Shown: positions 43,992-56,401, numbered from the stretch's first letter. The stretch: 64,000 bases of DNA from Phaseolus vulgaris (GCF_000499845.2 NC_023750.2:34612823-34676822); one strand, 5' to 3'. Numbers and translations: made by a program. The notes: generated from the sequence alone by a model not told the origin.

Positions 43992-45330
43992 TCGATCTTG
44001 GGAGGAGTGTCTTTTGGGATATGAAGAATCGTCTTCCTCGAAGCATCTCAACATTGGAGTGGGAGAACAGCTTTGTTTATGTTTACAGCAAGGATAATCC
44101 AAACTTGCTTTTCAGCATGTGAGTGTTGATTATTTTCAGCAATACCAATTCCTTTTTATCTTTCCCTTTTTTCATTGCATTCAAGCCTTTAAGAATATTT
44201 AACTGGCCTTGGGTGTCTAATTTATCATGATTATGGTTGAAAATATAGTTTTAATTGGTGAGTGAAGCTGAATTGTGGATAGTCTGTGAAGAGGTCACCA
44301 TTGGTTTCCCATGGTCTTTGTTTGTTTTCAGGGTTTATGACCTATTTTCGAGAGGCAACTGTGCATACCCAAGAGCTTCTAGATTTGCTAGTTAAATGTG
44401 AAAATAAAATTCAGACTCGTATTAAGATTGGGCTCAACACAAAGACGCCTAGCAGGTAATTAATTCTTTTTTTTATGGTAGGTATATTAGTTGTTTCTTA
44501 ATATTTTATTCATAAATACTAGGTTTTAATGTTCAAATCTATGCTCCACTGTATCTTTTATCAGGTTCTCACCTATCATTTTCTACACTCCTAAAGAAAT
44601 AGGAGGGCTTGGATTGTTGTCCATGGGTCACATTTTGATTCCACAAAGTGATCTTCGATACCGTCAGCAAACAGATGTTGGAGTAACCCACTTCAAGAGT
44701 GGAATGAGTCACGAGGAGGACCAACTGATTCCCAACCTTTATCGTTATATACAGGTGAACCTTAATTATCTTCCTCTTATATGTACTAATATGTATGCAT
44801 TTGCCTTGTCATGTGGTTTATTAAGAGTCATATATTAAAATAAACTTTATCTTTATGTTCTCTTGGATCATGCTGCCTTGGGAGAGCAAGTTCATTGATT
44901 CATAGCGTGTCTGAGCTAATATGCATTGAAAAGACAGGAAGCACAGGCACAAAATTGACGTTTGACCCTGGAAGATCTGGAAGTGAGTTTCTGTTGACTT
45001 TTTATTGACCTTAATATTTGTGTTTAGGTAGTTGTTGTGACTCTGGATAATGCAGTGGTAATGTGCATGTGTTTTTCTTTGAGACAAATCTACTTATTTC
45101 CCTACTAAGTTATGTTAATCTGTTCTGCAGGATTCATGGGAGAGGTATATCGCGTATTAACACTCTGTTTCAAAAGGATAGGCACACTTTGGCTTATGAT
45201 AAAGGATGGAGAGTGCGTACTGATTTCAAGCAGCACCAAGTTCTGAAACAAAACCCCTTCTAGTGGACACATCAGATGCACGATGGGAAATTGTGGAACT
45301 TGAACAATTACTGAAATGATGTTAATTGAA
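43992..45330 (+). pseudogene. PRP8: Captured PRP8 (U5 snRNP core splicing factor) fragment, five exons
   Basis: PRP8 is the scaffold of the spliceosome's catalytic core and is among the most conserved nuclear proteins. Exons: about 43992-44118 ([20 protein letters not shown]), 44332-44455 ([20 protein letters not shown]), 44575-44754 ([36 protein letters not shown]), a degraded exon from about 44872 (PWESKFIDS then stops), and 45131-45330 ([20 protein letters not shown]). Introns are retained. Stops occur in the fourth exon, at 45261-45263 (TAG for a tryptophan in NPFWWTHQ) and after NLNNY (TGA). An exon between the first two is missing relative to PRP8. Clearly a non-functional gene fragment carried by the outer CACTA. 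Confidence 0.9.
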
Positions 45331-45479
45331 CTTTTTAACAATTATGTGTTGTAATTTTAAACTTGATTAGAGATGTATGTAGTTTTTGTGTTTTAATTTT
45401 TAATTATATATAAACATTATTATGTGTGTTTTAATTTTCAATGAAATGAATGATTGATTATAACTTTATACATTATTTT

Positions 45480-45920
45480 ATTTTATTATGAAAAAGTGGT
45501 GGTTAAATTTTATAATTGTATAAAACAGATTATAAAAACGTGGTGGTTAAATTTTATTTATTCAGAATTAAAATTACGTCAGTTAAAAATGTCACTATTT
45601 ACGTATATAATGGTGCCATACTGTAAATTGCAACGGTTATAACTGACACTACTTATGTAGATTATGGTGTCAAAATCTTTTTCAATGAATGTAAATTACG
45701 ACAGTTATAACTGATAATACTTACATATAAAAACCGTCACTATTTACACTATGTTTAAAGTGGCGGGTGTTGCGGCGGGTAACGTAAAACCGCCACATTA
45801 AACTTTGTGGCGGCCAGTTCTATGGCGGTTTGGGAAACCGCCACAAGTGTATATTGTGGCGGTTATAAACGCCAGTTTATACGAAAATAACCGCCACAAT
45901 ATACATTTTTTTTTGTAGTG
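45480..45920. repeat. Right subterminal repeats of the outer CACTA
   Basis: Copies of GTGGCGGTTAT / ATAACCGCCAC, more degenerate inward (GTGGTGGTTAAATTTTAT twice near 45496 and 45541), ending CATTTTTTTTTTGTAGTG. The same motif family forms the ends of the element at 55250-62294. Confidence 0.82.
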
Positions 45921-45923
45921 TAT

Positions 45924-47508
45924 ATTTTCACAACTACTTAATATTCATATTCTAAATAACCATTTACTTTTTAAAATATATTAATTTTGTTAATGACAAT
46001 AATAGAAGTCCTTATTAAAAATAATTTTGTATATAAATATATATATATATATAAAATAATTTAAAAAAAACATAAATAATATTAAAATTAACTTAACTAA
46101 CAAAATTAATTTTAATTAATAAATTGGAAAATAATGAAATTATATTTAAATATAAAAAATTATTTTTTTTATTTCTTTGAATTTTGCAATATTTTTATTT
46201 TATTTATATTAAAACTTTAATTTATTTTAATGAACTAAAATATGAACAACATTAATAATTATTTATTTCTTTTTTTATATAAAGGATAAATTTGTAATCT
46301 TACAATTTAAACCTTTAAAAGTAATATAAAATACTCCTAGAACCATCAAATGACTCATGTATTTAATAAACGTTCTTCACACATTCAGTCTATCATACCT
46401 TAATTCAAACAGCCCCAATTTTTTTCACACTTTCTTCTAATATCCTCACATTTCTACTCACCCGCACCCTCAACTTTCGACTCTCCAATTCAATAAAAAA
46501 TATCAAAAAAATTGAAAAAATAAGCCAAATATATCATATCATCAAAAGCAGCACCCAGCACTAGACATTCCACACTCGCCGCATGGACGCAAAAGAAGAA
46601 AATTAGATTCCTCTTCAAGTGGCGCTAAGTGCGAGTCAAGTGGTGCTCATCCTAGGGCAACACAAAATCCTCGGTGTTGAGCTTGATCTAAGTAGCTATC
46701 AGTGCAATTTAACTTTTAAAATTCTCATATTCGATATTTTTTATAAACTTTTTCATGGATTTCCCTCTTACTTACTTGGTTTAACACAAGTATTTTCGGT
46801 ACAATTTTTAGACAAAAATAATAGGGATTAATAATATAATTATATGAGAGTAACTAATATCCAATTACATAAAAAAAATTATCAAAAGACGACTAAGTAT
46901 GTTAAAAGTTAAAGAAGAATTTACTTTGTTAATGTAAAATGACTAAATAAAATGATAAAAATTAACATTATTATTAGTTAGCTACTGTGTAACTTTGTAA
47001 AAAGAATTTGGTATTTTGAAACTTAATGTTTCTTTTGTTGAGAATTTTGAAGATTAGTTTTAAATTTAATTATTTGATTATCTAAATGTTAGCTTATAAT
47101 ACTAAAGTGTAGAGTTGTTGGACTCATAGAGATGAAATTGTGATTTTTGTTTGAGTTATGGTCTTGGTTGAGTATATGTGTTAATTGGAATGTCGAAATT
47201 TGATTTTTTATATATTCTAGGGGTTGAATAGCTGAGTTTTTTTAATGTTGTTTTTTATGTATTCGCTTAGCGTATTAAAATTCACAAAGCAATTACAAGG
47301 AAATGAACATGAGAGCACGAGAGTCCAATTGTATTACTTTCGGACAAAAAAAATTAGACAGTATTTTCTATGAGAAGTTCACTAAGTAAATTTGAACCTG
47401 TTCAGTGGATTGAAATCTGTTTGCAGATTTCTTAAAAAAAAATTGTTTAATTATTTAATCCTACCATTAAAAAAGTTGTATGGTAAAAGATTTTAAATTG
47501 TTTACATG
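45924..47508. other. AT-rich intergenic region
   Basis: No gene is supported. There are short poly-A, poly-T and (TA)n runs near 46035. A slightly less AT-rich patch at 46370-46700 has no recognisable coding content. The interval ends with the target ACATG (47504-47508). Confidence 0.5.
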
Positions 47509-47708
47509 TGTTGAAATAAGCTAAATAAAAGAGTTAGGTTGTTAACTATAACTATCCAAAACTTAAAGCTAGATATTTCTGTTATCAGAATGTTTTTAAT
47601 TCTTTCTGTTTTTAACAGCTATAAATAACATTGTTTGTATTGTATCAGTACAGTTTTTCTAATAAAGAGGTTTCAGTTTCAATTCCAATTATCAATTAAT
47701 TCCCAACG
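47509..47708 (+). repeat. 5' LTR of copia element 2 with adjacent primer binding site
   Basis: A 200-bp LTR beginning TGTTGAAATAAG; its final A is mutated (AACG instead of AACA). The primer binding site TGGTATCAAGAGC follows at 47712-47724. Confidence 0.9.
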
Positions 47709-47854
47709 GATTGGTATCAAGAGCATAGGGAGGGGACTTGTGTGGTTTCCTGGCAGTGAGGGTAAGACTGTTGCTGGAACTTTGAGCAGAGAAGGATCTG
47801 TTGTTGTTTTGCAAGCCAAGAATTGGAGGTTGACTGCTGTAGGTGATAGCTGTC

Positions 47855-50800
47855 ATGGCTGCATTTGGTGTGGTTCCAAGGAGTCTTCCGGTGTTTGATG
47901 GGAAGGATTATGATGATTGGATTGTGAAGATGGAAGTCATTCTTGGTTTTCAAGAATTAGAAGAAGCTGTCAAGATTGGCTTTCAAGATTCAACCAAGCT
48001 TGAAACAGAGGAGCATAAGAAAAAGTCTGAGAAGCAATCAAAAGAAAATAAAAAGATTGATTGCAAGGCACAGATGTTACTGCATCAGTGTGTCTCAGCT
48101 GCTATTTTCCAGAAAATCTCAAAAGCTGAATTTGCCAAGCATATTTGGGACATACTGGAACAAACCTATGGAAATATTTGTAGGGTTAAGAAGGTGAGGC
48201 TTCAATCACTCAGAAAACAATTTGAATTGATGTCCATGACTGATCAAGAATTAGTGTGTGATTACTTTGGTAAAATCCAAGCAAATGCAAATTCCATGCG
48301 AGGTTGTGATGAGCAGTTGCCTGATTCAAAGGTGGTTGAGAAGATTCTTAGAACTTTGACTCCTGCTTTTGATCACATTGTAGTGGCAATTGAAGAATCC
48401 AAGGATCTTGATGAAATGACAGTAGAAGAACTCCAAAATTCTCTTGAAGCACATGAACAATGGTTACTTTCAAGAAAAGGTAAAGAAAAGGTAGTAGAGC
48501 AAGTTTTCCAGGCTCAAACTGCTGGCAAAGGCAGAGGAAGAAGTGGCTGGAAAAAGAAAGGAAGAGGAAGAGAAAGAGGAGGTCAATCAAGTGACTGGCT
48601 TGCTTCAAGCAGTCAGAACCAGAGTCAAAATAGTGTGCAAAAGCAGAAATTGGTTGCTGGTAGAGGGAGTCAAGATCATGGATTCAAGAAATTTCATGAT
48701 AAAAGAAAACTACAATGTTATAATTGTGGAAAGTATGGTCATTTTGCAGTTGAATGTTGGGGAGTTGGTAACAGTAACAACACTGGAAAAATTTTCAGGA
48801 AAGATGAAGCACATTTAGCTCAAGAAGATGAAGATTCTGATTTAGATCAAGTGTTATTAATGGCCACTACAAATCAGGATGAAGATGCTTCAAGTTGGTA
48901 CTTAGACACAGGTTGTTCCAATCATATGACTGGCAACAGGGAGTGGATTATTGATTTTGATTCTAATGTCAAAAACAGTGTGAGATTTGCAGATAATAGT
49001 ATGATCTCTGCTGAAGGAATTGGCAAGGTCAGATTCACTTGTAAAGATGGAAAAGTTGGTTGTATGAATGATATCCTATATGTGCCATCAATGAAGAATA
49101 ATCTTCTCAGCTTAGGCCAACTACTGGAAAAGGGATTCAAAATGTCAATGGAGCATAATTCTATCAACATCTATGATTAGAAATCAAGGTTAGTTCTTAA
49201 GGCACCTTTGTCTAAAAATAGGACTTTTAAGACTAACCTTAATACATCAACTGCACAATGCTTGTCTTCAATTGGGGATAAGGAGGAAACAAATCTGGTG
49301 TGGCACTACAGATTTGGTCATTTGAATTTCAAGAGTTTGAACCAACTGAGCAGTAAACAAATGGTCACAGGGTTGCCACCAATCAACCTATCTCATAAGA
49401 CTTGTGAATGTTGCCTATTTGGGAAGCAATCAAGAAAGAATTTCAAGAAATCAGTACTGCAAAGAGCAAAGAAGCCTTTGGAGGTTGTATATTCATATGT
49501 ATGTGGCCCTCATGATAACAATTCACTTGGAGGTAATAGGTATTTTCTTACTTTTGTTGATGAATTTACCAGAAAAATCTGGATTTACCTATTAAAGGAG
49601 AAAGGTGAGGTCTTTGGAAGATTTGTAAAATTTTGTGCTAAGGTTGAAAGGCAATCAGGCTATGCCTTAACCATTTTCAGAACTGATGGAGGTGGAGAAT
49701 TCAATTCCAAAGAGCTGGAAGAATTTTGTGTTGCAAAAGGAATTGAACATGAAGTTACAGCTCCTTACACTCCACAACATAATGGAATTGCAGAGAGAAG
49801 AAATAGAACTTTGCTTGATATGGCAAGGTGCATGCTCAAAGGCAAGGGGCTGCCTCATAGCTTTTGGGGAGAGGTTGTCACCATTGCAGCCTATATTCTC
49901 AATAGGTGTCCTACAAAAAAATTGGAGGCAGTTGTACCAAAAACAGTTTGTTCTGGACTTAAACCAACTGTTAGTCATTTGAAAATATTTGGTTCCTTGT
50001 GCTATAGGCATATTCCAGATGAGAAAAGGAAGAAGTTGGAAGATAAGAGTGAAGCTCTTATCTTAATTGGATATCATCCAATAGGTGCTTACAGGTTGTT
50101 CAACCCAGTAAACTAGCAAATTCTCATCAGCAGAGATGTTGTTGTAGATGAGAATGCATCCTGGAATTGGAGTAAATCTGTAAAACAGATTCATTGTGTT
50201 TTAGAAGAAAGTGGACAACAACAAGATGAAGAACATGAAAATATAGTTGAGCCAGAATCTATAAGATCACAAAGGCAAAGATTTCCTTCTTCTTGATTAA
50301 TAGGTCATGAAGTTTACAGTGATAATTTGATCTCTGATGAAGGAGAGTTGGTTAGCATTTGTGGCAGACATTGAGCCAATCACTTGGAAGGAGGCAATAG
50401 TTGATAGAAAGTGGAAGAGTGCAGTGATTGAAGAGCTGGAATCACTAGAGAGAAATGAAACCTGGGAATTAGTGGCTTTGCCAAAGGGGAAAAGACCAAT
50501 TGATGTCAAATGGGTTTTCAAGATAAAACTCAAGTCTGATGGCAGCATAACCAAGCATAAAGCAAGATTAGTTGCTAAGGGTTTTCTGCAGAAACATGGA
50601 ATATACTACACTGAATTCTATGCACCAGTGGCCAGATTGGAAACCATTAGATTGGTGATTGTTGTGGTCAGTTCTAGAAACTGGAAAATCTATCAAATGG
50701 ATCTTAAATCTGCATTCTTGAATGGAATTTTAGAATCGGAGGTTTATGTGACTCAGCCACTAGGTTTTGAAGCAAAGGATGTCAGCCACAAAGTGTTCAA

Positions 50801-51873
50801 ACTCAAGAAAGCACTTTATGGACTCAAACAAGCTCCTAGAGTGTGGAATAAACTGATAGATTCGTTTTTGCTCAAGCTAGGCTTCACAAAGTGTTCAGTA
50901 GAATATGGAGTGTATGTAAGAGAGTCACAAAGTCAAAGCTTAATCTATGTATGTCTATATGTGGATGATTTTTTAATCACAGGGAGCTCAATGACAGAGA
51001 TTGAGCAATTCAAAAATAGATTGAAGGCTGTTTTTGAAATGAAAGATTTGGGAATGCTTAGCTATTTTTTGGGAATGGAATTTGTATACACAGATCAAGG
51101 TATTATCCTGCATCAAAGGAAGTACATTAATGAAGTGCTCAATAGATTTAATATGGATCAATGCAATGGAGCTAGGGTGCCTGCTGTTGGAAATTTGAAA
51201 CTGACACAAAGCTTTCGAGGAGATTGCAGTAGATAGTACTTTGTTTAAACAAATTGTTGGAAGTTTGAGGTTCATCTGCAACAGCAGGCCTGACATAAGC
51301 TATGCAGTTGGACTTAGAAGCAGATTCATGTGTAATCCAAGAGCCTCTCATATGGCAGCAGCAAAACACATATTGAGGTATCTTAAGGAGACAACAGGGT
51401 ATGGCTTACTGTTTCCAGTAAGCTTGAATGAATTTGAAGACTGTTTGGAGGCTTGGAGTGATTCAAATTGGTGTGGTGATAAAGTGGGAAGGAAGAGCAC
51501 CTATGGATATTTCTTTTCAAATATCTGAAAGCACCAATTTCTTGGTGTTCTAAGAAACAAACTATAGTTGCTCTCTCATCTTGTGAGGCAGAGTATATAG
51601 TTGCAGCAAAGGCAACTTGTCAATGTGTTTGGCTTGAGTCTGTGCTTGATGATTTGAAGTTGGATCATGTGAAGCCCTGTGCAACTTTGTGTGGACAACC
51701 AATCAGCCATCAACCTTGCAAAGAATCCAATCTCACAAGGGAGGAGTAAACACATAGAGACCAAGTTCCATTTCTTAAGGGAACAAGTTGGAAAAGGAAA
51801 GCTAAAAGTGAAGCATTGCAACACATTGCAACACCAAGAAGCAAGTGGCCGATATTTTCACCAAACCACTTAG
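47855..51873 (+). pseudogene. Copia element 2 gag-pol polyprotein, broken
   Basis: Gag starts MAAFGVVPRSLPVFDGKDYD at 47855, with one zinc knuckle CYNCGKYGHFAVEC (near 48715). The protease is WYLDTGCSNHMTG (near 48896). A TAG at 49178-49180 ends the first frame. The same frame family resumes with integrase: HYRFGHLNFKSL...CECC, FRTDGGGEFNS, PQHNGIAERRN. Stops lie near 50114 and 50294 and a frameshift near 50360. RT follows (WVFKIKLKSDGS, QMDLKSAFLNG, ALYGLKQAPRVWN, LYVDDFLIT). RNase H is split by a stop near 51526 and frame changes (WCGDKVGRKSTYGYF, LSSCEAEYIVAAKAT). It is too broken to be autonomous. Confidence 0.88.
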
Positions 51874-51945
51874 ACTAGACAGATTTGAAGAACTAAGATA
51901 GTGGTTAGGAGTTAGAAGTGTTGCAGAATTTAGCTTAAGGAAGAA

Positions 51946-52145
51946 TGTTGAAATAAGTTAAATAAAAGAGTTAGGTTGTTAACTCTAACTATCCAAAACT
52001 TAAAGCTAGATATTTCTGTTATCAGAATCTTTTTAATTCATTTTGTTTTTAACAGCTATAACTAACATTGCTTGTATTGTATCAGTACAGTTTTTCTAAT
52101 GAGGATGTTTCGGTTTCAATTCCAATTATCAATTAATTCCCAACA
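51946..52145 (+). repeat. 3' LTR of copia element 2
   Basis: A 200-bp copy of the 5' LTR, preceded by the purine tract AAGGAAGAA and followed by the target duplication ACATG (52146-52150). It ends with the canonical CA. Confidence 0.9.
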
Positions 52146-52150
52146 ACATG

Positions 52151-52958
52151 TTTATAAATATTATATTTTATGGGATTTTATGATAAGAAGTGATTGATTG
52201 AGATGAGTTGTTTATGATATGAAATGAAAAACTAGTCATTATTATATTTGAGTGAGTACTAAATTATGATATTTAATGAGATATTCAATTTATAGTGATA
52301 ACCTTATATATAGATGAAAGTTATGATATGATAAAAGTTAATAAAGATTTTTTTAGTATTTGATCAAAAGTGAAGTGTTATCAATACTCACTGCAATGCG
52401 CGGGAAATCATCCTATTATATGATGTTTATAAAAAAAAAAAAATTATATCAGAATAAGTATAATTACTAGGTATATCAAATATTATATATATATATATTT
52501 GTATGTTTATTTTAATTTACTAATGATAGTAAAAAATTGTTATAGTTTATAGAAAGTTTTTTAACAACCAAAAAAATATAATATTTTATTCTATTTCAAA
52601 GAATTATGTAAAAAGATAGGAAACGTTTTTAAGAAAAATTAAATAAAATATTTGCTCTAGATAAAAGAATTGATAAGTTTATTAAATAAAATGAAATAAA
52701 ATAATTTATCATAAAAATATCTATCTCTACTTTAATTTATTTACTTATAGGCTCTAGTTCTTCATATGAGAATTATAAATGCGATTTTAATTCTTATCAT
52801 ATTTTCTAATATTGATTAAAGTTTGAAGCATGATATTTCTCTTCCTCAATTATTTTCAATTCATCTAATGATTAACAAAAATAAATAAAAAATAAAAAAA
52901 GAAAAAGACTTATCATCTAATAAAAAAAAATCTTGATATGATTTCATAGGTCATTTGA
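52151..52958. other. AT-rich intergenic region
   Basis: No gene, RNA or element is recognised. Poly-A and TA-rich runs are present near 52430-52500. It ends with the target TGA of the CACTA MITE. Confidence 0.5.
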
Positions 52959-53219
52959 CACTACAAGAAATCATGAAATAGAAACTAATTTTTAGAGATA
53001 AAAAATAATTAGTTGCTATCATGACAAAATTAGAAACCATTTTAGAGACTAAAAAAATTTTAGTTTCTAAATTAGTTTTTATTATTATAAAATGATTTCT
53101 AAATTGGTGTCTAATTAACAATCAAGGTTTTTGCTAACGGTCTCTAATTTAGTCACTATAACAACTAATTATTTGTTGTCTCTAAAAATTGGTTTATATT
53201 TCATGATTTTCTTGTAGTG
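52959..53219. mobile_element. CACTA-type MITE, 261 bp
   Basis: Begins CACTACAAGAAATCATGAAA and ends in the reverse complement of CACTACAAGAAAATCATGAA. The terminal inverted repeats extend for about 55 bases with few mismatches. The 3-bp target duplication is TGA (52956-52958 and 53220-53222). It has no coding capacity, so it must be mobilised by a transposase elsewhere. Its ends differ from the other CACTA elements in this window beyond CACTACAA. Confidence 0.9.
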
Positions 53220-53392
53220 TGAGCTGGTCTTGTAAAATCTCTTCAAAAGTCGTTTGAGGTGTCCTTGAAAAGAGTTAGAGTAAAGTCCATATCAATGTTT
53301 ATTTGATAGATGTCTCATGATTTGAATGCAATAAAAATGTGTTTCATTTCAAAATAATTATACATAAGTCATTATATATTTTAAGATTAGAA

Positions 53393-53396
<4 letters not shown>

Positions 53397-53431
<35 letters not shown>
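53397..53431. repeat. (TA)n microsatellite
   Basis: About seventeen TA dinucleotides in a row directly before the gypsy relic. Confidence 0.95.
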
Positions 53432-53432
<1 letters not shown>

Positions 53433-53433
<1 letters not shown>

Positions 53434-53662
53434 TTAAGGGGTTAGCGGGATATTATAGGAGGTTTGTTAATTTTTAAGATATTTAATTTATTTCACTAGA
53501 AAATATCATCGTTTTGCATGGATTAAGGAATGTAAGAAAAGTTTTGAAAAATCGAAAAGAAGATTAATTAATGTTCTTGTCTTAACAGTCCATGATACAA
53601 GTCAACCTTTTGAAGTTTCTATAATGCTCTATATTAAGGATTGTGATGTTTTCTTTATTGCA
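53433..53662 (+). pseudogene. Ty3/gypsy reverse transcriptase-RNase H relic
   Basis: With stops it reads FKGLAGYYRRFVNF, RFAWIKECKKSFEKSKRRL and QPFEVSIMLYI. These match the conserved RT thumb to RNase H start of chromovirus-like gypsy elements (FLGLAGYYRRF, F.W...CE.SF, PF.V..DA). The catalytic aspartate region is degraded. No LTRs are identified. Confidence 0.7.
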
Positions 53663-55249
53663 AAATTAATAGGTTCTAAATTATCATAAGTATTACATTA
53701 ATTTAAGCACATAAATTAAATAAATTGAAGAGAAAATATTATGAAATTGAAATTTTTTTTCACTTAGAATGATAATTAAAATAAATTGTATGATCTCATG
53801 TTAAACTTGATGAGATTTAGCTGGAAATAGAAACTAAGCTAAAATGGAGTATCTGTTTAGCACAAGCATGAAAATATAAGTGGATTGATGATAGAAAAGG
53901 CATGGAAGAAACACCTCCAACCATTGAGCATCTAGAGAAGCGCTGAGCGGATCTATATGCCATAGAAAGTTAATCAAATTATATGATCTATTGAACGAAG
54001 GCCAAGAAGCGTAGAGCATAAAAAAAACCTAAGAACAAGGAAAGTTAATTTGTTGAGCACAACAATAGAGCAACTGAGTGCATAGGATTCTTTGAGGTGA
54101 AGAAAGTCAATTAGTTGAGTGATTCTATTATGCGTTGAATGAAAGTTACGCAAAACAAAGTCACTGACTTAACACTATAAATAGAAGATTCCATGGTAAA
54201 AAAAAGGGTGGAAAAAGGAGGAGACAAAAAGAGAGCGAAATTTAGTTTAAACATGTTCTTAGTTGCTAGCTACTTGAGCTTTCATTGCTTTGTATTCATC
54301 ATTATGAGTAGCCAAGTTACTTTTATTGAGATTGAAAGATAATGTAACATTTATGCACTTTTTTTACTTATGAATGCATGTATGTTTCAGTCCATTTGAT
54401 TTGATTTTATGTTTAATGCCGATATGTGAGGGATCACTATTATTGTCTTTATAAATTGAATGATATTGGGAAATACTTTCACCTTCTGAATTAACTCAAA
54501 TCATCCAAAGATTTTAATGTTTGGGGATGAAATTGAAGTGTTTGGCATGTATTGTTCCATTAATATTGCAAATTCAAACTATTATAAGTCAAGGAATTGA
54601 TTATGATAGTTTGCTTTTTTATAAAACAATGATTAAGGGATTAACTTTGTTTGACTTTAGGGAGAAGTGAATATCAACTACATTGCATTTATAATCATTG
54701 AGTGCAAAAGAGTTGCAAAGTTTATTCAATCCCAACATCTTATCAACTCTGAATTCTTCTCCTTTTGCACCTAATTTTAGCTTTATTAAAGTTATAATTC
54801 AACCTCTAATAAAGATAACCTTTTTACATAATTTTGGATGATGAGATGAATAAAAATGATTTATTCTCAAGTTTGTGTTAGTTTTCGGAATCTAGGGGAA
54901 GATAGAGATAAGAGGACTAAAAGAAAATGGACAATTTAAAGACAAGATGAAAAGACAAAGTTGGAACATTGAAAAATCGCTCAAGCAAGATCACTCAAGA
55001 GGAACTCACTCAAGGCTCGCTTAAGCGAGTTCACTCTAGTGAAGTTAGGTTTTTTCTCGTGAAACTCACTTAAGCAAGCAATATTTTACTTGAGCTCACT
55101 TAAAACCAAACCCAATTAGGTTAAGTAGAAGGCATGAGACATAACCCTAAACATCACGGGAAGTATATTCAAAGATAGAAAATCCTAGAGGAGACAGCCG
55201 CCAAGGAGAAACACCTTAGATCTTATTTTCTTGTTTTTCATGCTTGTAA
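53663..55249. other. Intergenic region, possibly remains of a gypsy LTR
   Basis: No gene. A TATA-like CTATAAATAGAAG at about 54176 and repeated GCTTAAGCGAG / CACTTAAGCAAG motifs at 54960-55100 resemble legume gypsy LTR sequence, but no boundaries or duplicate are seen. It ends with the target TAA (55247-55249). Confidence 0.35.
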
Positions 55250-55479
55250 CACTACAAAAAAATGTTTATATGGTGACGGTTATAATATGGCGGTTATTAA
55301 AAAACGTCACGATTATCTGTATAATATGACAACTTCGTAATCATCATAATTATTTTCTAAAATGTGGCATTTAGAACCACCATAATTATTCTTTGAAATA
55401 AATGCTCTCCCGCATTTAGTTCCCTCCGTATAATTCTCACAAAATTCTCAAAATTTATTTACTAAAACCTTTGAAATCC

Positions 55480-55872
55480 CTCTTCTATTCGAAACCCTCT
55501 CTTCTTCTCTCTGCCACTCATCGTATTTTCCTCGCTGCTATCCGCCTTCTCTCTGCCACATCCACCATCTTCTCTTCACAATTCACCGTTTTCTCTCCGC
55601 CACTCACCATTTTCTCCCTGCCACATCCACCGCTGGCTTCGTTTGCGCTAGAGTTTTTCGAAACAAACCTGTTTTCTCGCTCTTGTTTCACTTTTCACTC
55701 TCCATCATCTCTGCAAGTCCCGCGTTCGCTTTCAACATTTCCGACACTTCCTCAAATTTTTTATTTCCCAAAACCCTATTCTCATCTTCATCCCTGATTC
55801 TCCCAAATTTCTAAAAATCTTATGAAAACCTATTCCCAAAATCTTTTGTTTCTTTGCCTTTTCCAATCCCCA
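55480..55872 (+). other. Pyrimidine-rich leader-like sequence in the third CACTA
   Basis: CT-rich sequence with repeats such as TCTCTCTGCCACTCA and TTCTCTCTGCCACATCCACC, followed by an AAAACCCTATTC region. It resembles a plant 5' untranslated exon. It parallels the CCTAGCGCTCTCTGCC array in the outer CACTA and may represent the captured gene's leader. One frame of 108 codons is open but has no recognisable domain. Confidence 0.35.
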
Positions 55873-56013
55873 AATTTGAAAAGTACCTTTTTCAAATTTC
55901 AATTTTGAAAAGTACATTTTCAAATTTCAAAACTAACTAATATTTTCTTTTATTTTATGATTTATTTTTTAAACCACATATATGCCACATAGGTCATATA
56001 TGCATATTTTACA
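55873..56013 (-). repeat. Truncated 3' LTR of copia element 3
   Basis: Matches the outer part of 60404-60851 (AAATTTGAAAAGTACCTTTT ... CATATATGCATATTTTACA). A polypurine tract (minus strand AAGTGGGAGAA) adjoins it internally. Confidence 0.75.
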
Positions 56014-56401
56014 TTCTCCCACTTGGCCAATGTGGCAGAACTACGTTAATGAAAAATAAACCATAAACATAAGGTTGAAATATCTTAAGCATTGGTTATA
56101 TCATTATATCATCATTAAGTATAGGCTAATATGAGTCTTAGCGGTTTTATGTCATTAAATTGACATAATTCCTTCGAAGTATTACAATATTAGTTTTCTA
56201 CTTAATATGACCTATAAATGAAAGGCTCATGATGGTCCAACAATAATGTCTTAGTCACTGACAAATCCTGTTATATCAACATAACTCATTATGTATATAC
56301 AACAATTAATTCAATAAAATAGGATGCATTAAATATCAGAAACAATAATCTAATGAGCTTAGAGTGCCAATACATAAAGAACATAATACTCAATCATAAT
56401 G

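Larger units (their letters stand above)
27981..45920. mobile_element. Outer non-autonomous CACTA element carrying PRP8 exons, split by the inner CACTA
   Basis: The left end is CACTAAAAAAAATGTGTAAA followed by GTGGCGG- and GCGGTTAT-type subterminal repeats. The right end, read inward, is CACTACAAAAAAAAATGTAT with GTGGCGGTTAT repeats. A TAT target duplication flanks both ends (27978-27980 and 45921-45923). Without the inner element and its duplicated AAT the length is about 5.67 kb. No transposase lies in the outer part. It holds a 26-bp tandem array, unidentified exons and five PRP8-like exons, all of host type. The element at 55250-62294 belongs to the same family. Confidence 0.88.
47509..52145 (+). 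mobile_element. Ty1/copia LTR retrotransposon 2, decayed but structurally complete
   Basis: A 4.64-kb plus-strand element with 200-bp LTRs, target duplication ACATG (47504-47508 and 52146-52150), a methionine-type primer binding site and a purine-rich tract before the 3' LTR. I count about 12 LTR mismatches in 200 bases (roughly 94% identity), so it is much older than the two elements in the NLR gene. The polyprotein has several stops and frameshifts. Confidence 0.93.

Noticed and set aside
45122..45341. Intact C-terminal PRP8 gene
   Set aside because: In-frame stops and missing neighbouring exons show it is only a captured fragment.
47635..47898. ORF overlapping the 5' LTR and leader of copia element 2
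   Set aside because: It precedes the real gag start and covers the primer binding site; no protein resemblance.
54960..55100. LTR or satellite made of GCTTAAGCGAG-type repeats
   Set aside because: Only a handful of imperfect copies, no boundaries and no duplicate. Noted as gypsy-LTR-like only.
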